Positions 53,832-62,448 of a stretch of 64,000 bases of DNA are shown in pieces; the first letter of the stretch is position 1; each line of letters starts with the position of its first letter. Origin of the DNA: CAZSLO01 sp964608025 (GTDB lineage: Bacteria; Chloroflexota; Dehalococcoidia; Lucifugimonadales; CAJWER01). The notes below the pieces were generated by a model, which saw nothing but the letters and a program-made list of their open reading frames with translations, was not told the DNA's origin and did no database searches. The position numbers were made by a program, and so were the translations under genes. The stretch is from NCBI GenBank assembly GCA_964608025.1, contig CAZSLO010000016.1, forward strand, positions 1-64,000, given 5' to 3'.

Positions 53832-54113
53832 GTATTTCTCCGATTGCTGGGATCAGTCAGCTATTATTGAATTGATAGAAGCGATTCTTTTCAAAACCAA
53901 GGACTGGCCACTCAGAAGATGAAGGATTGATAGTCTAGGGCAGTTTAAAATATGAATTACTCGGATTTTGTGGAGTCGATTGTTGTCTACTTGGAAGCCG
54001 AACATAAGAGTTTCCTTATTATAGCTGTACAGCTACGGCATTTCCAGTCCGAAAGTACCCCGGCATTATACCATGTCTAAGACGGTAGTCAAACTTAGTA
54101 TTGAACTAAAGCG

Positions 54114-54142
54114 TTGACTTTGTTGAAGACAATTGTTATATA
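54114..54142 (+). promoter_or_regulatory. Promoter of the cobalamin-uptake operon
   Basis: TTGACT and TATATA with a 17-base spacer, 46 bases upstream of the riboswitch aptamer. The 280 or so bases between gyrB and this promoter hold no gene that I can see. Confidence 0.6.
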
Positions 54143-54187
54143 TTTGTTTAAAGTTTGGTCTGAATAATCCGACTATTAAAAATAGGT

Positions 54188-54315
54188 ACGAGGATATCTG
54201 GGATTGGTTTCAATCCAGCCTAGATAATGCAGAGGAAGCCGGTCTAAGTCCGGCACTGTCCCGCAGCGGTAGGTCACGATAATGGATCGTGACGAGTCCG
54301 ATCGACTGCACTCGT
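54188..54315 (+). promoter_or_regulatory. Cobalamin (B12) riboswitch aptamer
   Basis: The conserved core reads GAGGAAGCCGG, AGTCCGGCACTGTCCCGCA, as in the B12-box family. A closing stem pairs ACGAG (54188-54192) with CTCGT (54311-54315); a side hairpin GGATTG/CAATCC and a variable arm (GTCACGAT/ATCGTGAC) lie between. It precedes genes for B12 uptake, consistent with repression when cobalamin is plentiful. Confidence 0.93.
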
Positions 54316-54364
54316 TTATGTAAGTGGCCTTCGAGGAAAGGCACGGGCATTACAGCTTTTAAAG

Positions 54365-54397
54365 CCCTGCTCTATCCTCGGAGCAGGGTAAATTTTT
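54365..54397 (+). terminator. Riboswitch expression-platform terminator
   Basis: CCCTGCTC/GAGCAGGG stem (54365-54372 with 54381-54388) and a TTTTT tract. An upstream GCACGGGC near 54341-54348 could pair with GCCCTGC as an antiterminator. It ends 78 bases before the btuF start, so regulation is probably by transcription termination. Confidence 0.75.
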
Positions 54398-54474
54398 GCC
54401 CTTAACAAAACCGAATTGCATAAATTTTTGAAGGTCGGATAACCATATCAATTGTGACCCTAGGATAGATAACC

Positions 54475-55533
54475 ATGTCCATGCAGAGGCGATATTTTTT
54501 GGAAAAGGATCAGTATAATAAGTTGACTCCCACGGCTCTCCTTGATTTCGGAATTAGTGGAGATGATCGCTCCCAAGATTTAATTGGATACCACTGGCGT
54601 AAATTCAGTCAAGGACTCGCATTCTTAATGGTGATAAGTATTCACTTCTCGCTAGCGTTTATGCTGTCCGGGTGTGACAGTACCAAAGGAGTGGTTTCAC
54701 AGGATTCCAAACACACAAAAACATCGGATTCTTCAGCAGTATTTCCATTCGAGGTTACAGATAGTAATGGGGATATCATTGTATTCGAAGAAGCTCCTAG
54801 ACGGATCGTGGCAATCGATTCAGCTGTGGTAGAGATCTTATTCTCAATTGGTGAAGGTTCTCGTTTGATCGGTACTCATGACTTCGTTTCATATCCTCCT
54901 GAAGCAAAAGATCTGACTAGAGTAGGAGGAGCTTTTAACTTGAATAAAGAAGCTATCCTCGAACTAGACCCGGATCTCGTATATGTCTTCTCAGAGGGAT
55001 CTGTTGCTGATCTTCAACAACTTGGATTGAAAGTTCTTTATATAAAGACGTTAAACACAGATTTCAGACAGGTTTCAGATAATATCAGGCTATGGGGAAG
55101 TATTTTAGGAAAGCGCCAAGTTGCTGAAGAAATCGCATCCTCATTCGATTCCAAAGTGTTTGAAATAGAAGAAGTAATGAATTCTCAGGGAGATGGGCCA
55201 ACAGTCTTTCAGGATGAGGGGGAATTATGGAGTCCGGGCCCCGATACGCTGATAGGTAGCGTTTTTGAGCTCCTCAAACTACAAAACATCGCCCACGATG
55301 TATCTGGGTATAAACAGATTAGTGCGGAAGTAATCATTGAGAGAAGTCCGGATTTTATCATTGCTTCTTATAGCGACAATATTAGCGATGATCCGTTTTT
55401 TGCGGAATTGCCTGCAGTAAAGAACGGCCGAGTGTTCGTACAAGAAAGTGATTTACTGAGTGTGCCGGGACCACGCTACGCTGACGGCATCAAGGATTTG
55501 GCAAAATGGATATATCCTGACTTGTTTCCCTAG
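54475..55533 (+). CDS. btuF: Cobalamin-binding lipoprotein (BtuF-like)
   Basis: Extracytoplasmic binding protein of a B12 ABC importer, 352 aa. A hydrophobic segment ends in FMLSGC, with the lipidated Cys near residue 65; the preceding 45 residues are unusually long for a signal peptide, so translation may begin later. The fold pattern RRIVAIDSAVVEILFSIGEGSRLIG and LDPDLVYVFSEGSV is that of class III binding proteins. The riboswitch upstream fixes cobalamin or a corrinoid as the likely ligand. Confidence 0.85.
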   Translation: MSMQRRYFLEKDQYNKLTPTALLDFGISGDDRSQDLIGYHWRKFSQGLAFLMVISIHFSLAFMLSGCDSTKGVVSQDSKHTKTSDSSAVFPFEVTDSNGDIIVFEEAPRRIVAIDSAVVEILFSIGEGSRLIGTHDFVSYPPEAKDLTRVGGAFNLNKEAILELDPDLVYVFSEGSVADLQQLGLKVLYIKTLNTDFRQVSDNIRLWGSILGKRQVAEEIASSFDSKVFEIEEVMNSQGDGPTVFQDEGELWSPGPDTLIGSVFELLKLQNIAHDVSGYKQISAEVIIERSPDFIIASYSDNISDDPFFAELPAVKNGRVFVQESDLLSVPGPRYADGIKDLAKWIYPDLFP

Positions 55534-55688
55534 ACATCGAGATTGGATTGTGTTCTGGGGTGTGTGATTAGGTGTTTTGTTGAGGGTATTACCAGGATAT
55601 CAAAAGTGGAGAATTGTTTATATTTTGAACTGCAATCGGGTCCTCAGAAATTGGGTGATTCCCAGCAGAACTGGTTAATCGGCAGGAC

Positions 55689-56762
55689 ATGCCAATGAAG
55701 CATTCTATAAACAAATACAATGACGTCCCAGTCCCGACGCCGCTCCGAAGATTGGCATATCCATGGCCTAAAATCACGGTAGGGATGCTTCTAGTTTTAT
55801 TGATCGCAGCCGTTTCGACTGGAATTGGATCTGTGGCACTGCCTCCTTTGGACACAGTCAAAATCATCGGGGCGGCAATACCATTCATCAATCCTATAGA
55901 AACTTGGCCGGAAACCTGGGAAACGATAGTGTGGCAGGTAAGATTTCCGCGTATAGTCCTTGCAGCTATAGTAGGGTCAGCGCTCGCAATGTCTGGATCC
56001 GTATACCAAGGCTTGTTTCGTAATCCCCTGGCTGATCCTTATTTAATAGGTGTTTCGTCAGGTGCGAGTATGGGTGCAGTACTGGTCCTTGTTGCAGGTA
56101 TTACGAGTATCAAGTTTTTGCCTATTGCAGCATTCATCGGGGGGCTAGCAGCAGTGTGGATAGCGTATATTATTGCGAGGCGCTCAGAAGGGGTTCCATT
56201 AACGACATTGATATTGGCCGGTGTGTCTATCTCTTTTCTTGCCAGTGCGGTAACGTCGTTTTTGATGATAAGGAGCGATCCTGATTTGCGTCCTGTTTTG
56301 ACCTGGTTGCTGGGCGGGTTTACGTCAGCTCAATGGAAGCACATTTTATTACTGGTTCCTTATTTATTGCCTTGCGCCGCGATATTGTTAGCTCATTCGC
56401 GCGTGCTCAACGTTATCCAACTTGGTGAGGAGCATGCACGGCAACTTGGTGTGGACATTAATCGGACCAAGCTGTTAATGATTACTTCGGCTTCTCTTGC
56501 AACTGCTGCGGCTGTTGCATTTAGCGGGGCTATAGGTTTTGTGGGGTTAATAGCGCCTCACGCTGTTCGAATGCTTTGGGGTTATGACTACCGGGTGTTA
56601 ATACCTATGTCTATGCTAATGGGAGCTTGTTTTCTTATGGTAGCTGATTTAGTAGCCCGGACGGTGGTCAGTCCTACGGAACTACCTGTAGGAATTGTTA
56701 CCGCGTTTTGTGGTGCTCCATTTTTCCTGTACTTGCTTAGACAGAGAGCGGTGGGTGTCTGA
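55689..56762 (+). CDS. btuC: Cobalamin ABC permease (BtuC/FecCD)
   Basis: Ten-TM permease of the FecCD family, 357 aa. Diagnostic are IVWQVRFPRIVLAAIVGSALAMSG, YQGLFRNPLADPYLIGVSSGA and GFVGLIAPHAVRM. A cytoplasmic-start tail of about 30 residues precedes TM1. It lies 155 bp behind btuF and 3 bp before btuD. Confidence 0.9.
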   Translation: MPMKHSINKYNDVPVPTPLRRLAYPWPKITVGMLLVLLIAAVSTGIGSVALPPLDTVKIIGAAIPFINPIETWPETWETIVWQVRFPRIVLAAIVGSALAMSGSVYQGLFRNPLADPYLIGVSSGASMGAVLVLVAGITSIKFLPIAAFIGGLAAVWIAYIIARRSEGVPLTTLILAGVSISFLASAVTSFLMIRSDPDLRPVLTWLLGGFTSAQWKHILLLVPYLLPCAAILLAHSRVLNVIQLGEEHARQLGVDINRTKLLMITSASLATAAAVAFSGAIGFVGLIAPHAVRMLWGYDYRVLIPMSMLMGACFLMVADLVARTVVSPTELPVGIVTAFCGAPFFLYLLRQRAVGV

Positions 56763-56765
56763 ACG

Positions 56766-57554
56766 GTGCTGTCTGTTGAAGATCTCCAATTTAACTATGG
56801 TGATGGGAGGCTATTGGCAGGTTTAGATCTAGAGGTTGAAGCCGGAGAATTGGTTGGTATTGTAGGGCCTAACGGTACTGGGAAGACTACCTTACTCCGC
56901 TTGATTAGCGGTATTTATGAGCCGCTCTCAGGTTGCATTGTAATCAATAAACAAGACATAGGATTATTGACAGCACATGACCTTTCAAAACTTGTATCGA
57001 TTGTCCCACAAAATCCACAATTGCCCGCTGGCTTCACGGTAACTGAAATAGTGCTTTTGGCGCGCAATCCGTATCTTAAACTGTTCCAATGGGAGAGAAT
57101 TGATGATCTCAAGGTAGCCGAGGTTGCCATGGCGACCACTGAGACAATCGAGTTGGCCGACCGGCAATTCAGTACCCTGTCGGGAGGCGAAAGACAGCGA
57201 GTTATGATCGCGATGGCCCTTACTCAGAATGCGCAAGTAATGCTACTTGACGAACCAATTTCGAATTTGGATTTATCTCACCAGATTCGGGTTATGGATC
57301 TGGTAGTTAATCTAGTCAGGAGTCATAAAAAAATCGGATTAATTGCTATGCACGACCTCTCTCTAGCAGCGCAGTACTGCGATCGCATTGTGATGATTGC
57401 TGGTGGGAAGATCTTCGCTGACGGACCCCCTTCTCAAGTACTGACAGTCACGAACATTTCCGCCGTATACGGTGCCGATGTGATCGTGATATCGCATCCT
57501 GTGACCGGTATGCCAGTGGTGCTACCGTCCTCCGGGGTGAACGCTGAGAGTTAA
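56766..57554 (+). CDS. btuD: Cobalamin ABC ATPase (BtuD)
   Basis: 262 aa ATPase. Walker A is GPNGTGKTT, the signature LSGGERQR, Walker B VMLLDEPISNLD and the H-loop AMHDLSLAAQYC. The start is GTG. It completes the importer. After its TAA stop the frame is open for 27 more codons (57555-57635) with a protein-like composition and no start codon. Confidence 0.92.
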   Translation: MLSVEDLQFNYGDGRLLAGLDLEVEAGELVGIVGPNGTGKTTLLRLISGIYEPLSGCIVINKQDIGLLTAHDLSKLVSIVPQNPQLPAGFTVTEIVLLARNPYLKLFQWERIDDLKVAEVAMATTETIELADRQFSTLSGGERQRVMIAMALTQNAQVMLLDEPISNLDLSHQIRVMDLVVNLVRSHKKIGLIAMHDLSLAAQYCDRIVMIAGGKIFADGPPSQVLTVTNISAVYGADVIVISHPVTGMPVVLPSSGVNAES

Positions 57555-57716
57555 CAGCTTGGTGTTCAAAACCCAGATGTTGATAGTGTTATCGATTCCA
57601 TTAAACAAAAAAGCGGCCATGAAGTAGAAGAATATTGATCTAATTGCCAGGATTGTCACAAGCATGGGGCTAGGGTCTCCAGTTGATAAGGGAGTAAATT
57701 GTGGGAAAGGATTTCT

Positions 57717-58730
57717 CTACTGGGTGTATTTGATTCGTGGATCAACTATTGCTAGAAGGATGTCCGAAATCAACGTGCCTGCTACTGTCAGCATGCCGAG
57801 AAGTAGAACAATAATACCTGCGAGATAAATGTCCTCATCCTGTATCGCTGTCAATAATACAGGCCCAATCGTCGGCAGGCTTAGTACTACAGAAACGATC
57901 ACACTGCCGCTGACCAGAGATGGTAGGAGATAACCTATCGTACTGATTAATGGGTTGATTGCAACCCGGACTGGATACTTAAGAATGGTTTTCGCCGGTC
58001 CTACGCCTTTTGCCTTGGCTGTTATCACGTAGGGCTTGTTTAGTTCATCCAAGAGGTTGTTGCGCATGATTCTTATCAAGCTGGCAGTGCCTGATGTCCC
58101 CAATACAACTGCAGGAATCCAGAGATGTTGTATGAAATCGTAAACTTTAGCGAGGCTCCAGGGCACATTCGCGTAGTCCGAAGAAAATAGCCCGCCTACG
58201 CTTTGGTCTAAATAGGCAAAACCGATATACATAAGTACTAGACCTAGCAGGAAGTCAGGGACAGCTATTCCAGTAAATCCCAGAAAAGTGAAGGTGTAGT
58301 CACCTATAGAATGTTGACGTACAGCCGAGTAAATCCCTACGGGTATTGCGAAAGTCCAGGTGACCATGATAGTGAATCCAGTTAGCGCCACAGTAATCCA
58401 AAGGCGATCTCCTATAATTGATTTAACCGTTTTTTGATAGAGGAGTCCGTTTGATGTTGGGCCAAAGGCACGTCCCATGTCTCCATGCAATAGATTCCAT
58501 ATCCAGCTAGCGTAACGAATGTATATTGGCTTATCTAAATTGAGGTAGCGCCGCAACTCATCCACTAATTCTTGGGCTATAACCTCACTGGAATTAACAG
58601 CTCGAGTTCGGTCAAAACGTTTGGTAGCCTGATCACCTTCAGGTAGCTCTACAACGAAGAAGGCTAACATCGAGATCATCACGATGGTAAAGAAAGAAAG
58701 GAGAAGACGTCTGGCAATATAAGCGCCCAT
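57717..58730 (-). CDS. Orphan peptide/nickel-type ABC permease (DppB-like), second copy
   Basis: 337 aa, six TM. It is collinear with the gene at 10679-11686 over nearly its whole length, sharing SIIGDRLW, FTIxVTWTFAIPVGIYSAVRQHS, YLLPSL and LAIVDPRIK. The first 90 residues differ most. As with the first copy, no partner permease, ATPase or binding protein is adjacent. The ATG start is clear. Confidence 0.85.
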   Translation of the reverse strand: MGAYIARRLLLSFFTIVMISMLAFFVVELPEGDQATKRFDRTRAVNSSEVIAQELVDELRRYLNLDKPIYIRYASWIWNLLHGDMGRAFGPTSNGLLYQKTVKSIIGDRLWITVALTGFTIMVTWTFAIPVGIYSAVRQHSIGDYTFTFLGFTGIAVPDFLLGLVLMYIGFAYLDQSVGGLFSSDYANVPWSLAKVYDFIQHLWIPAVVLGTSGTASLIRIMRNNLLDELNKPYVITAKAKGVGPAKTILKYPVRVAINPLISTIGYLLPSLVSGSVIVSVVLSLPTIGPVLLTAIQDEDIYLAGIIVLLLGMLTVAGTLISDILLAIVDPRIKYTQ

Positions 58731-58996
58731 ATTTGATTTCCAACCTTGGCAGTCAGCATCCGCCTACGTCCAGATGAGTTTAATAGTGTGCATGGTCCTA
58801 GTCAACGGTCCATCCTTTGGGTTTTGGAAGTATATTGGTGTTAGGACTGAGATAGCCTAGACGTAAGGCGCAATACGGCTGTAGACTCTACCTTGATATA
58901 AAAGACTAGGAGACTTGGATGATCCTAGACTGGCAAAGTGGTGATTCTGTAAAATCCAATGATGTTAAGGCCAGTTGGGTAAATCGAATTAACTAG

Positions 58997-60160
58997 ATGC
59001 GGAGAAAATATAGGATAGCCCTAGTTTCAGGTTTCGACTATGCCGTCCCCGGGGGGGTAAATGATCACATATCCAACCTCGGCTCTGAGTTTCGAAGTTG
59101 GGGCCATTCTGTAAAGATAATAGCTCCTTGTTCTAATCTTGAAAACATCAATGAAGAAGGGTTTGTCCCTATGGGCAGGCCCATACCGATTCCTAGTGGA
59201 GGATCGGTTGCACGTGTTTCGGTTTCAGTATGGTTGAAACCGAGGATTCGAGAATTACTCGACAAAGAGAATTTTGATGTTATCCATCTACATGAGCCTT
59301 TCACTGGGCTTGTCACAGCATTTATGATCAGCCAATCCAATGCATTGAATATAGCAACTTTCCATAGTTACAAGGGAGGACATTTCTATGAGATTGGTGG
59401 TACCAAGCTGGCTATGCCATATTTCAGAAAACTTGGTGGGCTCATCGCTGTTTCAAAACCAGCGCATAAATACATAAAGAATTATTTCCCTGGGGAATAC
59501 GATATCATTCCGAACGGGATACGTGTCCAAGATTTTTCTAACAACCCCGAACCATTTGGACATCTTCGTGATGGAATGGTCAACCTTCTATTCTTGGGAC
59601 GCCTTGAGAAACGAAAGGGACTCAAATATCTACTTAAAGCCTATAGTAGCCTCAAATGGAATTGGCCTAATCTCCGGCTGATTGTTGTCGGACGAGGCGA
59701 TCCGGATCTTGAGTCGCAAAGTATAATGAGTGAGTGTAATCTCAAGGATGTTATTTTTACAGGTCCTGTATCTGATCTGGAGAGAATCCGATACTATAAA
59801 TCTGCGGATATATATTGCTCTCCAGCTACTGGAAACGAGAGTTTCGGGGTCGTGCTTCTAGAAGCTATGGCTGCAGGCAAGCCTATTGTTGCGACGTCGA
59901 TTGAAGGTTATTCCAGCGTGATCACCCACGATTTTGATGGATTATTGGTACCACCGAAGGATGATGTGGCATTAGCTGTCAATATAGAACGCTTATTGAA
60001 AGACTCAGTGCTTCGACAACGCTTGGTTAACAATGCCACTAGGACCGTCTACCAATACCGGTGGGAGCATGTCGCTGGCAAAGTTCTTGACCATTACGAG
60101 GCGAGACTTGGATGTGGAACTATAACCGTGTCTGGCAGGCACGACGCTGTGGTAACTTGA
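58997..60160 (+). CDS. GT4 glycosyltransferase, PimA-like (phosphatidylinositol mannosyltransferase)
   Basis: 387 aa GT-B glycosyltransferase. The N-terminal VPGGVNDHI, PIPSGGSVARVSVS, FDVIHLHEP and ATFHSYKGG resemble PimA closely. The donor-binding half shows LFLGRLEKRKG, VVGRGDPDLE and the E-x7-E motif ESFGVVLLEAMAAG. PimA transfers mannose from GDP-mannose to phosphatidylinositol at the inner face of the membrane. The CDP-alcohol phosphatidyltransferase 44 bp downstream supports a PI-lipid role. Other GT4 roles remain possible. Confidence 0.78.
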   Translation: MRRKYRIALVSGFDYAVPGGVNDHISNLGSEFRSWGHSVKIIAPCSNLENINEEGFVPMGRPIPIPSGGSVARVSVSVWLKPRIRELLDKENFDVIHLHEPFTGLVTAFMISQSNALNIATFHSYKGGHFYEIGGTKLAMPYFRKLGGLIAVSKPAHKYIKNYFPGEYDIIPNGIRVQDFSNNPEPFGHLRDGMVNLLFLGRLEKRKGLKYLLKAYSSLKWNWPNLRLIVVGRGDPDLESQSIMSECNLKDVIFTGPVSDLERIRYYKSADIYCSPATGNESFGVVLLEAMAAGKPIVATSIEGYSSVITHDFDGLLVPPKDDVALAVNIERLLKDSVLRQRLVNNATRTVYQYRWEHVAGKVLDHYEARLGCGTITVSGRHDAVVT

Positions 60161-60204
60161 TCCCAATTATAAAGATTTCGTTTTGAGATAGTGCTTAACC
60201 TCTT

Positions 60205-60798
60205 ATGAAAATGTCTCTGTGGCGTAAGCTCGTTTCGGCTTATTTTGAAGAGCCTGTGGCCCGGCTTTTAGCGAAGCTAGGCTTCTCCCCGAACTCAATT
60301 ACGATTCTAGGTTTGGTAGGGGCTGTAGTGAGTTCATATCTTGCAGCTGAGGGCTTTTTCCTAGCAGCGGGTGTTGTGATGTTGATTGCCGGAATACTGG
60401 ATTTACTTGATGGCACTGTTGCGAGAATCACAGACCGTAAAACCAGATTTGGGGCACTTTTGGACTCGACAGTTGATCGTGTTTCTGAGGCGAGTATTCT
60501 TTTTGGGCTAGCTGTATTTTACATGAGAGAACCCAATATTTATGGAGTACTGCTTAGCTATTTTGGCTTGGTTGGCTCTTTCATGGTTAGTTATGTTAGA
60601 GCTAGGGCTGGTGGATTGAGAATAGACTGTGAAATAGGGATTTTCCCGAGGCCCACACGGGTAGCGTTATTAGGGATAGGTCTTATAATTGGGCAATGGT
60701 GGGAACCATTGCTACTAATTGTGCTGGTCCTGATCAGCGGCCTTACAGCTGTGACCACTCTCCAAAGGATACTTCATGTTCGTAATGAACTGGAGTGA
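60205..60798 (+). CDS. CDP-alcohol phosphatidyltransferase, PgsA1/PI synthase-like
   Basis: 197 aa with about six TM segments. The full family motif is present: DGTVARITDRKTRFGALLD then STVDR (D-G-x2-A-R-x8-G-x3-D-x3-D). SYVRARAGGLRIDCEIGIFPRPTR matches the region typical of phosphatidylinositol-phosphate synthases. Pairing with a PimA-like enzyme favours inositol lipid over phosphatidylglycerol-phosphate synthesis. Confidence 0.8.
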   Translation: MKMSLWRKLVSAYFEEPVARLLAKLGFSPNSITILGLVGAVVSSYLAAEGFFLAAGVVMLIAGILDLLDGTVARITDRKTRFGALLDSTVDRVSEASILFGLAVFYMREPNIYGVLLSYFGLVGSFMVSYVRARAGGLRIDCEIGIFPRPTRVALLGIGLIIGQWWEPLLLIVLVLISGLTAVTTLQRILHVRNELE

Positions 60799-60869
60799 AA
60801 TCAGTGCCTGTGACAAAGATTAAGAACCCTAAGTTACAATTTACAGGCATGATAAACAGGAGTTCATAA

Positions 60870-62396
60870 TTGCATCTCATTTCCAAGAACCTCGAATATT
60901 TAATAGTTGTATTGATTACCTTCTTTGTTATGGTGATGTTTCTGTTGTGGCCCTCTAAGACCTTGTTTGCAGAAGATGAATTGCCTGTGCTTGAGTGGCA
61001 CCAAATAACCAGCGAATTCCCCAAAGGCTTTAGAGTAGAGGCCAAGGCTAAATCCCGAGGCAATAATATTACATCTATAGCTATTAGACTGAGAATTGGA
61101 CAACAGACTCGTGGAGCCTATGACTACCTGGAGACTGATGTAGCTTCGGGGAAAATAGTTAACGGGAATTTTTTTTGGAGGACTGACACTGGCCAGCGGT
61201 ATATTCCACCCGGCACGATTATTGAGTACAACTTTGAAGTAGAAGACACTGCTGGGAATCGAATAGAGACTGAACCTCAACCTTTTATATATTTTGATGC
61301 CCGGTTTGTTGACAGCGATGGCAAATCTCGTTGGCGGGAAGTGTCGGAAGGCAGAGTTACTGTTGCGTATAAGGGACCTGTGAAAAAGAGAGCTGAAGAT
61401 GTTTTGCGGGTAATCAACGAAACCCTAGAGAAAATGAGGCCTGTAATGGGTGATGCGGCTCTTGAAGAGCCGATAAGGGTCACTATGTACAACAACAAAA
61501 AGGAGATGCTTGAGGCTTTGCCTCCCAAAAGTGAGTCGATTAGCCGCGAACTTATAACTGAAGGACAGGCCTTCACTGACCTAGGTACTCTACTTGTCTT
61601 GGGAGGTGGCAGGCTTGCTCTTGGAACTGCGTCTCACGAGGTAATGCACATAATTACCCATCGTGCAGGGGATAGTATTTTCAGGAAAATTCCGGCCTGG
61701 CTGGATGAGGGCTTGGCGGAATTTGCCAATGTAGATCCGGGATATTCCTACGATATAGCACTAGAGTTTGCCATAGAGACAAATAGACTGCTACCCCACG
61801 TTTATATGCCGGTGATGCCAGGAAAATCTGAAGACATTATCATTTTCTATGGTCAGTCACGTAGTATAGTCAGGATGATGATCAACACATTTGGACCTGA
61901 TCGGATGAAAACATTAATGGCTGAGCTACGAAAAGGCACAGATATTGATCAGGCTTTGATGAATGTATATGGTATAGATCGAGAGGAGCTCGATAGAACT
62001 TGGAGGCAAGCCATAGGTGGGGAACCTATGCAGCGTCGAAACGTCGGTAGAGAACGACCCACTCCTATACCGCAGCGTGTGCCGCAGATCTATAGTCTTA
62101 CCCCTCAGGCCCAGTCCGAGCTTGTTTCGTCTCAGGCCGACGAGGCGACTCCGACTCCTCAACCAACCACTATTTTAGCCACTCCTGTACCTGAACCCAG
62201 TCCAGAGCCGGCCGCTAAGGCGATAACAGCGTCCCCAACACAACCAGCATCCGCCGTAATGGAGTCGGGGGAACCAGAAGCTTCAAGTAGTTGTGCTGCT
62301 CCTTTATCAGGTATGCAAGCTAATACGGATCTCTCTATGTTGGGTATGATGATTGGGCTGGTAGGTCTTGCAACAAGAAGAAAATTTTTTTTCTAA
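60870..62396 (+). CDS. Secreted zinc peptidase (peptidase MA-like) with Pro-rich C-terminal stalk
   Basis: 508 aa. The TTG start follows AGGAG by seven bases. A signal peptide ends near SKTLFA. The zinc site is HEVMH (256-260), with the third ligand in LDEGLAEFAN. A beta-rich N-terminal domain precedes it. After residue 395 comes a Pro/Thr-rich stalk (for example TPTPQPTTILATPVPEPSPEP), then a Ser/Cys patch, a short hydrophobic segment and the terminal RRKFFF, an arrangement like the secreted protein at 16273. It is probably surface-anchored; the substrate is unknown. Confidence 0.78.
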   Translation: MHLISKNLEYLIVVLITFFVMVMFLLWPSKTLFAEDELPVLEWHQITSEFPKGFRVEAKAKSRGNNITSIAIRLRIGQQTRGAYDYLETDVASGKIVNGNFFWRTDTGQRYIPPGTIIEYNFEVEDTAGNRIETEPQPFIYFDARFVDSDGKSRWREVSEGRVTVAYKGPVKKRAEDVLRVINETLEKMRPVMGDAALEEPIRVTMYNNKKEMLEALPPKSESISRELITEGQAFTDLGTLLVLGGGRLALGTASHEVMHIITHRAGDSIFRKIPAWLDEGLAEFANVDPGYSYDIALEFAIETNRLLPHVYMPVMPGKSEDIIIFYGQSRSIVRMMINTFGPDRMKTLMAELRKGTDIDQALMNVYGIDREELDRTWRQAIGGEPMQRRNVGRERPTPIPQRVPQIYSLTPQAQSELVSSQADEATPTPQPTTILATPVPEPSPEPAAKAITASPTQPASAVMESGEPEASSSCAAPLSGMQANTDLSMLGMMIGLVGLATRRKFFF

Positions 62397-62448
62397 ACAC
62401 GGATATTGCCGACAATAAGGCCTTTAATTGTAAGAATCATGTTTCTGG

